A stretch of 64,000 nucleotides of DNA from Sphingomonas horti (GTDB lineage: Bacteria > Pseudomonadota > Alphaproteobacteria > Sphingomonadales > Sphingomonadaceae). The DNA lies in NCBI RefSeq assembly GCF_009753715.1, contig NZ_WQMS01000007.1, positions 72,001-136,000 of the forward strand. Direction: 5' to 3'. Below the pieces are notes generated by a model. The model ran no database searches. It saw nothing but the letters and a program-made list of their open reading frames with translations, and was not told where the DNA came from. A program made the position numbers and the translations under genes. Every line of letters begins with the position of its first letter. Position 1 is the stretch's first letter. Below are positions 8,477 to 16,356 of this stretch, in pieces.

Positions 8477-8509
8477 GTAGGACAACCCTTAGAATTGGCC
8501 CGCCGTTCG

Positions 8510-9145
8510 CTAGCTTGGCGTGTGTGTTGCCCCGCCGAGCTGCTCAGTCATGCGGACGAGATCCGCGAAGGACCTTGCCTTCATCTTCTCCATGACGCGC
8601 CCACGATGGGCTTTGACCGTGATTTCGCTGATGCCGAGTTCTCCGCCCACCTGCTTGTTGAGCAGGCCGGCCGCGATCAGGTGCAGCACCTCCTTTTCGC
8701 GCCGGCTCAACGTATCGTAGCGAGCCTGGAGTGCCTTGATGCGGGCCAGCTCGTCGGTCGCGATCCTGCTTGCCTCGAGAGCACGCTCGATTGCCGTCAG
8801 GAGCACCTCCTCGTCCAACGGTTTGGTCAGGAACTCGGCGGCGCCGGCCTTCATCGCGCGCACCGTCATCGGCACGTCGCCGTAGCCGGTCATGAAGATT
8901 ATCGGCATCTCCCTCCGCCGATCCGCGATCAGGGCTTGCAGATCAAGACCGCTAAGGTCGGGCAGGCTCACGTCGAGCAGCAGACATTTGGGGCCGTCCG
9001 GCACCACCCAGTCAAGAAAAGCAGTCGCGGAATCGAAGCTCCGGATCGTCCAGCCGGCAAGTTCAAGCATCGGCTCCAGCGACTCGCGTATCGACACATC
9101 GTCGTCGACAATGATGACGGTCGGCTTCGGATCGGGCGTGCTCAT
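8510..9145 (-). CDS. FixJ/StyR-type response regulator (receiver + LuxR HTH)
   Basis: 211-residue two-component regulator. The receiver domain (about 1-125) has the acidic pair DDD, the phospho-acceptor Asp in LLLDVSLPD, Thr in FMTGYGD and Lys in LTKPLDEE. A linker leads to a LuxR-type HTH (LSRREKEVLHLIAAGLLNKQ..., recognition region GISEITVKAHRGRVMEKM). The HTH and linker resemble the FixJ/StyR/TodT group, which binds ACCATGGT-like palindromes. The start at 9145 gives a standard N-terminus; an upstream ATG at 9202 with GAGG before it is possible. It lies downstream of the stand-alone receiver, likely as one transcript. It is the best candidate for the regulator reading the boxes scattered over 3.8-14.8 kb. 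Confidence 0.88.
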   Translation of the reverse strand: MSTPDPKPTVIIVDDDVSIRESLEPMLELAGWTIRSFDSATAFLDWVVPDGPKCLLLDVSLPDLSGLDLQALIADRRREMPIIFMTGYGDVPMTVRAMKAGAAEFLTKPLDEEVLLTAIERALEASRIATDELARIKALQARYDTLSRREKEVLHLIAAGLLNKQVGGELGISEITVKAHRGRVMEKMKARSFADLVRMTEQLGGATHTPS

Positions 9146-9212
9146 CGTACCGGTCCTGAAAGCGTGAGCGATACTCCTGCTATGGGCGGCAAGTGCATAC
9201 ATCGGCAAATCC

Positions 9213-9584
9213 TCATTCGGATCGCAGCGCGACCCTGATAGCATCAAGGATGGCGCTTTCGCTGAACGGCTTGATTAGGCATGCTGCAGCTCCGCTGCTG
9301 AGAAGCGAGTGCCACGCATTCTCGTCCGAGTGGGCGGTGATGAAAACAATGGGAATGTCGTGCCTGCGGCGCTCCAACTCCTGTTGCAGACCAGGCCCCG
9401 TCATCCCGGGCATCGTCACGTCGAGCACCAGACAATCGGCGATCTCCAGCTCGACGGACTCCAGGAATGCCTCCGCGGAAGCAAACGGTCGTGCGTCGAA
9501 ACCGAACGAGCGGAGGAGATCGGGAAGCGACTCCCTCACCGACTCGTCGTCATCAATGACCGCGATCACCTTACGATTGTCCAT
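9213..9584 (-). CDS. Single-domain response regulator (receiver only)
   Basis: 123-residue CheY-like receiver with no output domain. It shows the acidic DDD near residue 11, phospho-acceptor Asp in LVLDVTMPG, Thr in FITAHSD and Lys in LIKPFSES. The sequence is FixJ-receiver-like and similar in layout to the downstream regulator. Such proteins serve as phosphate sinks or intermediates in relays. It is first in the transcript with the FixJ/StyR-like regulator, with 67 bases between them when the 9145 start is used. Confidence 0.87.
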   Translation of the reverse strand: MDNRKVIAVIDDDESVRESLPDLLRSFGFDARPFASAEAFLESVELEIADCLVLDVTMPGMTGPGLQQELERRRHDIPIVFITAHSDENAWHSLLSSGAAACLIKPFSESAILDAIRVALRSE

Positions 9585-9770
9585 TCCAGTTCCTCATGGT
9601 CCTCATCTGCTTGAGAACCGGGCATTTGGCTCGCGACCTCTCTGACTGAATGGACAGCCCAAATGCGGTGGACGGACGCATATCGCGTCAGTGCGGTTTG
9701 AAGTTTTTCACCTCCAGCCTTGCAGAACGCCCGGACAGGATGCGTCTAAAGCGAGTGCCGGTCTATCGCT

Positions 9771-9778
9771 ACTTTGGT
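9771..9778. promoter_or_regulatory. ACTTTGGT box, divergent region
   Basis: Core with two differences from ACCATGGT, but the surrounding sequence gctac...ggtattgg is almost the same as at the 14747 box (14 of 16 bases). It lies 187 bases before the receiver gene start. Confidence 0.4.
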
Positions 9779-9831
9779 ATTGGTTCATCGCGAGACCGAG
9801 CAATGCCCGCCCCATGCTGCTCGGCACCTAG

Positions 9832-9839
9832 ACCATCGT
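9832..9839. promoter_or_regulatory. ACCATCGT box upstream of exported hydrolase
   Basis: ACCATCGT is followed at once by ATAATGGT, giving a short inverted repeat ACCAT/ATGGT. It ends 110 bases before the hydrolase start at 9950. The core is the same as that of the site at 6831 read on the minus strand. Confidence 0.5.
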
Positions 9840-9949
9840 ATAATGGTAGCGGGCCATTGCGTGTCCGATCTTTCGGCAAATGCGTCTCGAATGGACAGCC
9901 AAGAACGGCCGCCGGGCAGAGCCGACTGGTGCTTTAGGGAGAAAACGGG

Positions 9950-10984
9950 ATGAAAGGCGATCCGACCCGCCGCGACTTGTTAGGTGCCGTAGCGATTGGT
10001 GCCGCCATGGCCAGTTCCCCCGCATTCTCCTCGTCCCCGAAGACGATCGAGAACGGTGCGAAGAGCATGGTGGCACCGCCTTTTGTGGTGAAAAGCGTCA
10101 AGGCTGGGGGGCTGGACATCGCCTACGCCGAGGCGGGTCCGCCCGACGGCGATCCGGTCATCCTTCTTCACGGCTGGCCGTATGACATTCACAGCTTCGA
10201 CGAGGTCGCTCCCGAGCTTGCGGCAGCCGGATGTCGCGTTCTCATCCCTTACCTGCGCGGGTTCGGTCCAACCCGTTTCCTATCCAGCGCAACGATGAGA
10301 AATGGCCAGCCTGCGGCGGTTGCGTCTGACACGCTTGCGATGATGGACGCGCTCGCCATTCCGTCGGCCATTCTCGCGGGGTTCGACTGGGGCGCGCGCA
10401 GCGCCGACATTATCGCCGCGCTGTGGCCTGGACGGTGTCGCGGCTTGGTATCTGTGAGCGGCTACCTGATCGGCAGCCAGGCTGCAGGGAAAATGCCTCT
10501 GCCGCCAGCTGCGGAGCTTCAATGGTGGTATCAGTTCTACTTTGCGACGGAGCGAGGCCGCGAAGGCTATGCTCGCTATCGGCGCGACTTTGCACGCCTG
10601 ATCTGGCAGCTGGCGTCGCCTAGATGGGCCTTTGATGATGAGACGTTCGCGCGGTCGGCAGCCGCTTTGGACAACCCGGACCACGTCGACATTGTTATCC
10701 ATAACTACAGGTGGCGCCAAGGCTTGGCGGGCGGCGAACGTCAGTATGACGATCTCGAGCAGCGGCTTTCATCGTCGCCCACGATCTCGGTCCCAACGAT
10801 CACGCTGGAAGGCGATGCCAATGGAGCGCCGCACCCGGACCCGTCGAGCTATGCAACCAGGTTCACCGGCTTGTACGCGCATCGCCTGGTCCGGGGCGGC
10901 ATAGGACATAACCTGCCGCAGGAGGCTCCGCAGGCCTTCGCTGCGTCCATTCTGGATGTTCGATCCGGGAGCTTTTCCGCCTGA
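9950..10984 (+). CDS. Exported alpha/beta hydrolase, Asp-nucleophile type
   Basis: 344-residue alpha/beta-hydrolase with a Tat-like N-terminus (TRRDLLGAVAIGAAMA). The oxyanion motif is LLHGWPYD near residue 68, the nucleophile elbow GFDWGAR with Asp, and a late His in GGIGHNLPQE. The Asp elbow and HGWP motif place it with soluble epoxide hydrolases and relatives. The region between (WWYQFYF..., HNYRWR) is a helical lid. It is transcribed away from the two-component genes and has an ACCATCGT box upstream. It is the third Asp-nucleophile hydrolase in the block. GGGAGAAAACGGG precedes the ATG. The substrate is unknown. Confidence 0.83.
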   Translation: MKGDPTRRDLLGAVAIGAAMASSPAFSSSPKTIENGAKSMVAPPFVVKSVKAGGLDIAYAEAGPPDGDPVILLHGWPYDIHSFDEVAPELAAAGCRVLIPYLRGFGPTRFLSSATMRNGQPAAVASDTLAMMDALAIPSAILAGFDWGARSADIIAALWPGRCRGLVSVSGYLIGSQAAGKMPLPPAAELQWWYQFYFATERGREGYARYRRDFARLIWQLASPRWAFDDETFARSAAALDNPDHVDIVIHNYRWRQGLAGGERQYDDLEQRLSSSPTISVPTITLEGDANGAPHPDPSSYATRFTGLYAHRLVRGGIGHNLPQEAPQAFAASILDVRSGSFSA

Positions 10985-11144
10985 TACTGCAGCTCTCGGG
11001 TGCCCGCCCCGCGTGTCAGACCTGGAGAGTTCTCCCCTTAGGTTGCTCACGGACAGGAGTGGGTCCCCGGCACGCCGTCGCACCCAAGCTTTGCTTTCCA
11101 CCGAGAGTGAGGCCTGGTCGCCCGCTTGGCTAGGACGGGTGGGC

Positions 11145-14033
11145 CTAGGCCGCGGCAGCGGAGGGAAAAGGAATGGAAAAGGCAAAGGTGCTGCCGGCGT
11201 CTGCATTCGAACTTGCCTGGAGCGTTCCTCCGTGACGTTCCACGATAGATCTGCTCACGGACAATCCGATGCCCATCCCATTCGGCTTGGTCGTGTAGAA
11301 CGCATCGAAGATGCTAGCGAGATCCTCCCTCTGCAAGCCTATTCCGGTATCGGCCACGGCGAGTTGCACAGCGCACTTGTTCGAGTACTCAGTCCGGATG
11401 GCGATCTGGCGGGGCCTGTCCTCCACCCCCTCCAGCGCATCCGCGGCGTTCAGGACAAGGTTGAGGATGACCTGCTGGAGCTGGACGCGATCACCCTTGA
11501 TGGGCGGCAACCCGGGATCGAGCTCGAACTGCATCGTTATGCCGCGTCGTTGAAGATCGTGGCGGCAGATGTTGATAACTTCCTGCGCGGCGTCGTTCAG
11601 ATTGAGCGACTCTGGCAAGTAATCCTGCTTCCGGAACAGACCTCTTAGCCGGCTGAGCACTTCCGAAGCGCGGTTGCCGTCGCGGATCGTTCGTCGGGCC
11701 GTCCTGATCGCTCCCTCAACGTCCGGGGGGTCCATGGCCAGCAGCCGCACGCAGGTGTTGGCGTTGGTGATTATGCCAGAGAGCGGCTGGTTGACCTCGT
11801 GCGCGATCGATGCAGCCAATTCGCCAAGGCTGGTCACTCTTGTGACATGCGCGAGTTCCGATCGAACCTTGTCGAGTGCGTCTTCGGCTATGCGGCGACG
11901 AGTGACATCCTGCGCGACGCCAAAGCACTCTCGGCGACCATCATCGTGATGTACGACACGAAATGCGGTGCTGACGTATTTGATACGCCCGTCGGCCATG
12001 AGCAATCGCTCTTCATTCTCCGGGCATTGCTCTCCTCGAGAGACACGGGCGATCTTATCATCGACCAACCGCAGGTCGTCCGGGTGATACAGCGACCGAA
12101 GGTCCGGCCGGACTACCTCCAAGTTGCCATCAATCTCGCAGACTCGCCGCATCTGCTCGGAAAAAACGACCGTGTCGTTCACGAGGTCCCAAATGAAGGA
12201 TCCGGTTTGGCTGATCCGCTCTGAGGCCGCGAGGAGATATTCGCTACGGCGTAGCTCCTCTTCGACATGCTTCGTCTCCGTAATGTCCTGAATGGAGCCG
12301 ATAACAATCGGACCATCGCCATCTTCGCGCGCGAAGTGGGCAACGGCGTGCAGAAACTTCGTGTTGCCTCTAGGTGTGATGATCCTGAACACCTCGTCGA
12401 AGTTGGTCTGTGTATCGAGCGATTGTCTGAAGCTCGCGTCAAACCGCGGCCGATCGTCGCCATGGATTCGATCACGGAAGACACGAAAAGTAGGCGGCTC
12501 CTCCGGGTTGTGTTCCAAAATCCGATAGAGTTCGTCCGACCATACGTGCCTGTCAGCGTTCACGTGCGTGGTGAAGCTGCCAGTATGGCTGAGGCGCTGC
12601 GCCTGGCTGAGATGATCGTGTGCTTCCCGAAGCTTGCGCTCGCGCGCGGCAAGCTCATCTTCAGTCCGCTTCCTGTCCTCGATCTCGGTGTTGACGCCGT
12701 ACCACTTCACGACCTTCCCGTCCTCAAGCAGAGGGTTCGTGCGAAATGAAAACCAGCGATACTCGCCATCGTACCGCCGCACCCGGGCCTCAGTCACGCC
12801 GCCCCGGCCGACTGCCCTGAAGCTCTCCCAAGCGCGCGCAAGGGTGTCGAGGTCATCGGGGTGGATGACGCGCGTCCACTGCCAGTCGCGGACGTCCTCT
12901 TCCGACAGGCCGACATAGTTGAGGTAGTGCTGATTGAAGAAATCCGCAGTTCCATCGGCACGAGCCGACCAGGCCAGTGCCGGGATGCTGTCGATCGTGA
13001 CCCGCAGGTTTCGTTCACTTGTCGCCAAAGCCTGCTCGGCGCGCCTGCGATCATCAATGTCGCTGAGCAAGACGTGCCAGGCGACGATCCGGCCAGCCTC
13101 GTCTCGCAAAGGGCGGCCGCGGTTGGCGAACCAGCGATACTCGCCATCGAAGCGACGCAGCCGCTGTTCGATATCGTAGGGGATACCGGACGCGATCGAC
13201 CCGCCGAATATCTGGGCGACATGCGGCATATCCTCCGGATGCACCGTGCCGTTCGTGCCCCAGTCACGCAGCTCTTCTAGCGATTGCCCGCAATAGTCCA
13301 TGATTTGGCGGTTGACGCGCTCGACCCGTCCATCAGGCGTAAGGACAGCGACCAGGCCTGGGATATTCTCGATCAAGGAATTCGCGCTGAGTTCGCTTGC
13401 GCGCAGAGCCTCTTCGGCTTGCCGTCGTTGGCCGATTTCTATCCTCAGAGCGGCATTGGCCTCGGCTAACTCCTCTGTCCTGCGCGCCACGCGGAGGTCG
13501 AGTTCCTGGGCAAGACGGCGCTGCTCATATTGCAGCGATATGTCCTGCAACTTTACAAGCGCCTGGTTCGCAGCGACGCTCAGCAGCAGGCGCTCTGTTT
13601 GTTCCGGAAATCGAGGGCGAGTGCTTCCTACCACGATCGTGCCCAGCCGGCTCTCAAGGCCGAGCGGCATCGCCAGGATAGACACGTTGGTTCCGAGAAA
13701 GTCTGCTTGAAGCGAAGCACGCCTGTCGAACGTGGCGCCAAGTGCGACCCGCGCTTGGTCGAGCACCTTTCGGGGACTGGCCGCAAGGCCTTCGCCAACG
13801 AGCACGAACGGCTCCGGGCGTTCGTCCTCGACCTCCTCGAAGTGAACTATCACAAAGTCGAGCCCGAGCGTGGACAGAAGGGCCTCAGAAAGTATGCGGC
13901 CCGTCTCATTGACGCTTGCCGCACTCCAAGCGGCGGAAAGAGCGGTCAGCCCAACGAGATCGCCCAGAGTGCGCCGCAGGCGCGAGACTCCAACATCCCG
14001 TTCGTCAGGCGTTCCCGCCATCTCTCCGAGCAT
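11145..14033 (-). CDS. Multi-PAS sensor histidine kinase
   Basis: 962-residue soluble kinase with no predicted membrane segment. An N-terminal GAF-like domain (about 30-165) is followed by a coiled-coil stretch (QYEQRRLAQELDLRVARRTEELAEANAALR region), four PAS/PAC units (roughly 215-335, 340-460, 480-600, 600-725; see HPEDMPH, HPDDLDT, HGDDRPR, HPDDLRL), a HisKA domain with the H-box SIAHEVNQPLSG and a HATPase_c domain with NLVLNAADALEG, DTGIGL and GMGIGLSVSRSI. There is no fused receiver, so it needs a separate partner; the FixJ/StyR-like regulator at 8510-9145 is the natural candidate. It follows the MEDS gene by 14 bases in the same operon. Several PAS domains on a soluble kinase suit an intracellular ligand or redox signal. 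Confidence 0.9.
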   Translation of the reverse strand: MLGEMAGTPDERDVGVSRLRRTLGDLVGLTALSAAWSAASVNETGRILSEALLSTLGLDFVIVHFEEVEDERPEPFVLVGEGLAASPRKVLDQARVALGATFDRRASLQADFLGTNVSILAMPLGLESRLGTIVVGSTRPRFPEQTERLLLSVAANQALVKLQDISLQYEQRRLAQELDLRVARRTEELAEANAALRIEIGQRRQAEEALRASELSANSLIENIPGLVAVLTPDGRVERVNRQIMDYCGQSLEELRDWGTNGTVHPEDMPHVAQIFGGSIASGIPYDIEQRLRRFDGEYRWFANRGRPLRDEAGRIVAWHVLLSDIDDRRRAEQALATSERNLRVTIDSIPALAWSARADGTADFFNQHYLNYVGLSEEDVRDWQWTRVIHPDDLDTLARAWESFRAVGRGGVTEARVRRYDGEYRWFSFRTNPLLEDGKVVKWYGVNTEIEDRKRTEDELAARERKLREAHDHLSQAQRLSHTGSFTTHVNADRHVWSDELYRILEHNPEEPPTFRVFRDRIHGDDRPRFDASFRQSLDTQTNFDEVFRIITPRGNTKFLHAVAHFAREDGDGPIVIGSIQDITETKHVEEELRRSEYLLAASERISQTGSFIWDLVNDTVVFSEQMRRVCEIDGNLEVVRPDLRSLYHPDDLRLVDDKIARVSRGEQCPENEERLLMADGRIKYVSTAFRVVHHDDGRRECFGVAQDVTRRRIAEDALDKVRSELAHVTRVTSLGELAASIAHEVNQPLSGIITNANTCVRLLAMDPPDVEGAIRTARRTIRDGNRASEVLSRLRGLFRKQDYLPESLNLNDAAQEVINICRHDLQRRGITMQFELDPGLPPIKGDRVQLQQVILNLVLNAADALEGVEDRPRQIAIRTEYSNKCAVQLAVADTGIGLQREDLASIFDAFYTTKPNGMGIGLSVSRSIVERHGGTLQASSNADAGSTFAFSIPFPSAAAA

Positions 14034-14047
14034 CTCTGCCCCGCTCC

Positions 14048-14665
14048 CTAGCGATCAGTTCGCTCGCGCAGGAACTGCTCGGGTTCGATGAAGAATGGGT
14101 TTTGCTGCAGGGAATTGCCGATCAACACCATTGGGTGAGTGCGCATGATGTCGATGAGCATGTCTCCGGTGAGTGTCCTGAGGTCGTAGGCACAGATCAC
14201 CACGTCTGGATGACGGCGCCAGACGTCGTTCACTCTTGCCTCGAACTCGATCAAGTCTTCGTGTTCGGGGCGATCTTCTCCGGTCCAGTCCATGTTGCAG
14301 ACAATTCGACTCATCGGAAATTCGCTCGCAGCGCTGGCGGACGCGATGGCTTCGAAGGTCTCCAGCATACGATCTTTGTCGAAGCAGTCACCACGGTGAT
14401 ACACATCCGTTGTGTGAAGAAGCTCTAGCTGACCGGTCGCCCGGGAAGCGACCGGATCGATACCCACCGCTGCGAGGCGTTGAAGATGCTCCGCCTCGTC
14501 TTCCGGCGAGACGATGTGAATGGCCCTGTCGCCTCGGTCGAAGCCTTCCTCGATAAATGGGAGCAGGACGCGATAGGCTTCCTCGAAGCCGCTGAAAAAG
14601 GCGCAAGCATGTCTGACCTCGCCCATTTCCGAATTTCCCAGCCGCACCGCGCTGTTACTGCTCAT
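14048..14665 (-). CDS. MEDS domain-containing protein (DcmR-like sensory domain)
   Basis: 205-residue protein that is almost all MEDS domain, the sensory domain first described in the dichloromethane-responsive regulator DcmR and in methylotroph/methanogen sensors. Matching segments are HACAFFSGFEEAYRVLLPFI near the N-terminus, IHIVSPEDE, the central MSRIVCNMDW, and the C-terminal VICAYDLRTL...HPMVLIGNSLQQNPFF. No DNA-binding or kinase domain is present, so it likely passes a signal to the kinase encoded 14 bases downstream. Start 14665 is preferred because GGGAG lies 7 bases before it. An ACCATGGT box lies 82 bases upstream. Confidence 0.82.
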   Translation of the reverse strand: MSSNSAVRLGNSEMGEVRHACAFFSGFEEAYRVLLPFIEEGFDRGDRAIHIVSPEDEAEHLQRLAAVGIDPVASRATGQLELLHTTDVYHRGDCFDKDRMLETFEAIASASAASEFPMSRIVCNMDWTGEDRPEHEDLIEFEARVNDVWRRHPDVVICAYDLRTLTGDMLIDIMRTHPMVLIGNSLQQNPFFIEPEQFLRERTDR

Positions 14666-14746
14666 ATAACGACTCCCATCGGAGCCACGGAAGCTGCGCA
14701 AATCCGGAGCTTATCATGCGCTTCCGCGACGGCGGGCGCTATTGCT

Positions 14747-14754
14747 ACCATGGT
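14747..14754. promoter_or_regulatory. ACCATGGT box upstream of MEDS/kinase operon
   Basis: Exact ACCATGGT within gctaccatggtattgg, 82 bases before the MEDS gene start. This implies that the sensory operon may be autoregulated. The rest of the 14666-14951 gap holds no gene that I can support. Confidence 0.55.
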
Positions 14755-14951
14755 ATTGGCCAGATCGCATACTAAAGTCGGCGGACTGGCGGGCGGCCAC
14801 GGAATGCCGTCCGCAGCCGCTTCGACTGAACGGCTCCCGTGCGGTGCGAAGTCCGTCCGGAGGCGCTCACCGGCCGACCTGGAGGAGGTCGTCCGAGCGC
14901 CAGCATTTCAATGTGAGGCCTGACGATCCTCGCAAGGCATTGCGGGCAGGC

Positions 14952-16097
14952 TCATCCGGTGAGCAAGTGACGTTCCCAACTCTGAAGAAGCGTGCGCCTC
15001 TTCTCCAAGCGATCGCTCCGCTGGTAGGCGCCGACCACGCCGAGATCGACGGCATGTCCCAAGCAGGCTTCCTTCACCTCGAATGGAGCGTCGGTCTGCT
15101 CTTCGACCCAGGTCCGGAAAGTTGCACGAAATCCGTGCGGCCTGGCTTCGAGCCCGCGCGCGGTCATCAGCTTGGCCATGGCCATATCAGAGAGCGGCTT
15201 GCCCCTATATGCGGGAAACAGAGGACCCTGGGTGGGGCAGTTGGCGAGTACTGCCCTAGCTTCGGCCACCAACGGAACGCGGCGAGATCGGCCAGTCTTC
15301 GTGCGTTCCGCAGGAAGCGTCCACACGTCGCCTGCAATCTCCCTCAATACCGCAAGGCGGACCTCGCTGGTCCGACACACTGTCAGGATGAGGAAACGCA
15401 GCGCGCGAGCGCTGACCCCTTCTTGTTTCACGAGCGATCGATAGAACTTTGGCGCGTCTGCATATGGCATCGAGGGGATATGCTTGGTCACGTGCCGCTG
15501 TGCGCCCAGGAGGGCCCGCGCCTTCATCGCTGCTTGTAGGTCTACGTTCAAGCCGAGCGCCGCCGCGTGCTGTAGCGTTATCGAGAGGCGGTTGAGAGCC
15601 TTTTGCGCCGTCTCGGGCTTTTGGTGCCAGATTGGCGCGAGGACTTCCCGCAGCACGTGTTGGTCGATCTCTTCGACTGGATACGAGCCGATCTTCGGCA
15701 GGATGTGCGTTGTGAGCGGCGACAGCCACCTCCCGGCGTCGCCATCTCCCTTCAGCTGGGCCTTCCTGGCCTCAAAACAGCCGCTAACCGCCGCTTTCAC
15801 AGTCAGTGGCGCTCGAGCGACCTGACGGGCACGCCGCTGCGCCCTCCGCTCTTCGATTGGATCCTTCCCGTCGCGAAGCACTCGCCTTTGAACCTGCGCT
15901 CGCTCTCGCGCTTCGGCGAGTCCGACATCCGGGAAGCGGCCCAATCCCATTTCGCGGCGCGTGCCCCAGACTGAGAGCCGAAGCACCCATTTTCCGCGCT
16001 CGTTGGAGCGCTTGACAAGCCACAGACCCTGGCCGTCGGCATACCTGCCAGCATCGAGCGATCGGCAGCGAAGATGGGAGAGTTGATTGATGTACAT
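14952..16097 (-). CDS. Tyrosine-type site-specific integrase, P4-like
   Basis: 381-residue tyrosine recombinase. The N-terminal DUF4102-type arm-binding domain (about 1-85: DGQGLWLVKRSNERGKWVLR..., EMGLGRFPDVGLAEARE) is followed by a core-binding SAM-like domain and a catalytic domain with Arg in CRTSEVRL, the HxxR box as HGFRATFRTW, a further His in CLGHAV and the nucleophile Tyr in GAYQRSD. All catalytic residues are present and the length is normal, so it is likely functional. It sits between the accessory block and core genes, and reads leftward into the block. This fits the right end of an integrated element. No other transfer or phage genes are seen beside it. Confidence 0.9.
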   Translation of the reverse strand: MYINQLSHLRCRSLDAGRYADGQGLWLVKRSNERGKWVLRLSVWGTRREMGLGRFPDVGLAEARERAQVQRRVLRDGKDPIEERRAQRRARQVARAPLTVKAAVSGCFEARKAQLKGDGDAGRWLSPLTTHILPKIGSYPVEEIDQHVLREVLAPIWHQKPETAQKALNRLSITLQHAAALGLNVDLQAAMKARALLGAQRHVTKHIPSMPYADAPKFYRSLVKQEGVSARALRFLILTVCRTSEVRLAVLREIAGDVWTLPAERTKTGRSRRVPLVAEARAVLANCPTQGPLFPAYRGKPLSDMAMAKLMTARGLEARPHGFRATFRTWVEEQTDAPFEVKEACLGHAVDLGVVGAYQRSDRLEKRRTLLQSWERHLLTG

Positions 16098-16356
16098 GCC
16101 CAGCTCAACTGTTCTTGCCGACTAGTTTTTAAGATGAGCCGTTTGGGAATCCAAGCCCAATTTGCGTCTAGCGAACGCAAACGGAATCGAACTATTGATT
16201 TATCATTGTAGTCCACCCTCACGCATGCGTTGCAGCGGTACGCTGCGGAACGCACTTGGACGATGCTTCTTACGCTTCAGGAATTTAGTGCGTTACTAGT
16301 ACGTCTTGGTACTTAGCGAATACTGTGTTTTGTGTTTCTCGACCGCACCAGACAAT
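16098..16356. other. AT-richer junction between integrase and core genes
   Basis: 259 bases upstream of the integrase and downstream of the ABC-F gene, visibly richer in A and T than its surroundings. It holds an imperfect 12-bp inverted repeat (16226-16254, TGCGTT...AACGCA with a 2-base bulge). No tRNA or tRNA 3' end was recognised. It is a likely place for the attachment site, but the duplicate copy needed to prove this would lie outside the window. Confidence 0.4.

Larger units (their letters stand above)
9585..9949. other. Divergent intergenic region with two operator-like boxes
   Basis: 365 bases between the receiver gene (leftward) and the exported hydrolase (rightward). No convincing gene was seen. 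It holds two ACCATGGT-like boxes (9771 and 9832) and an AT-rich stretch with a TATAAT directly after the second box, so it is probably a two-way promoter region. Confidence 0.6.

Noticed and set aside
16098-16356. A tRNA or tmRNA gene as the integration target
   Set aside because: No cloverleaf, TTCGA-type T-loop or 3' CCA-type end could be found here, so the target stays unknown.
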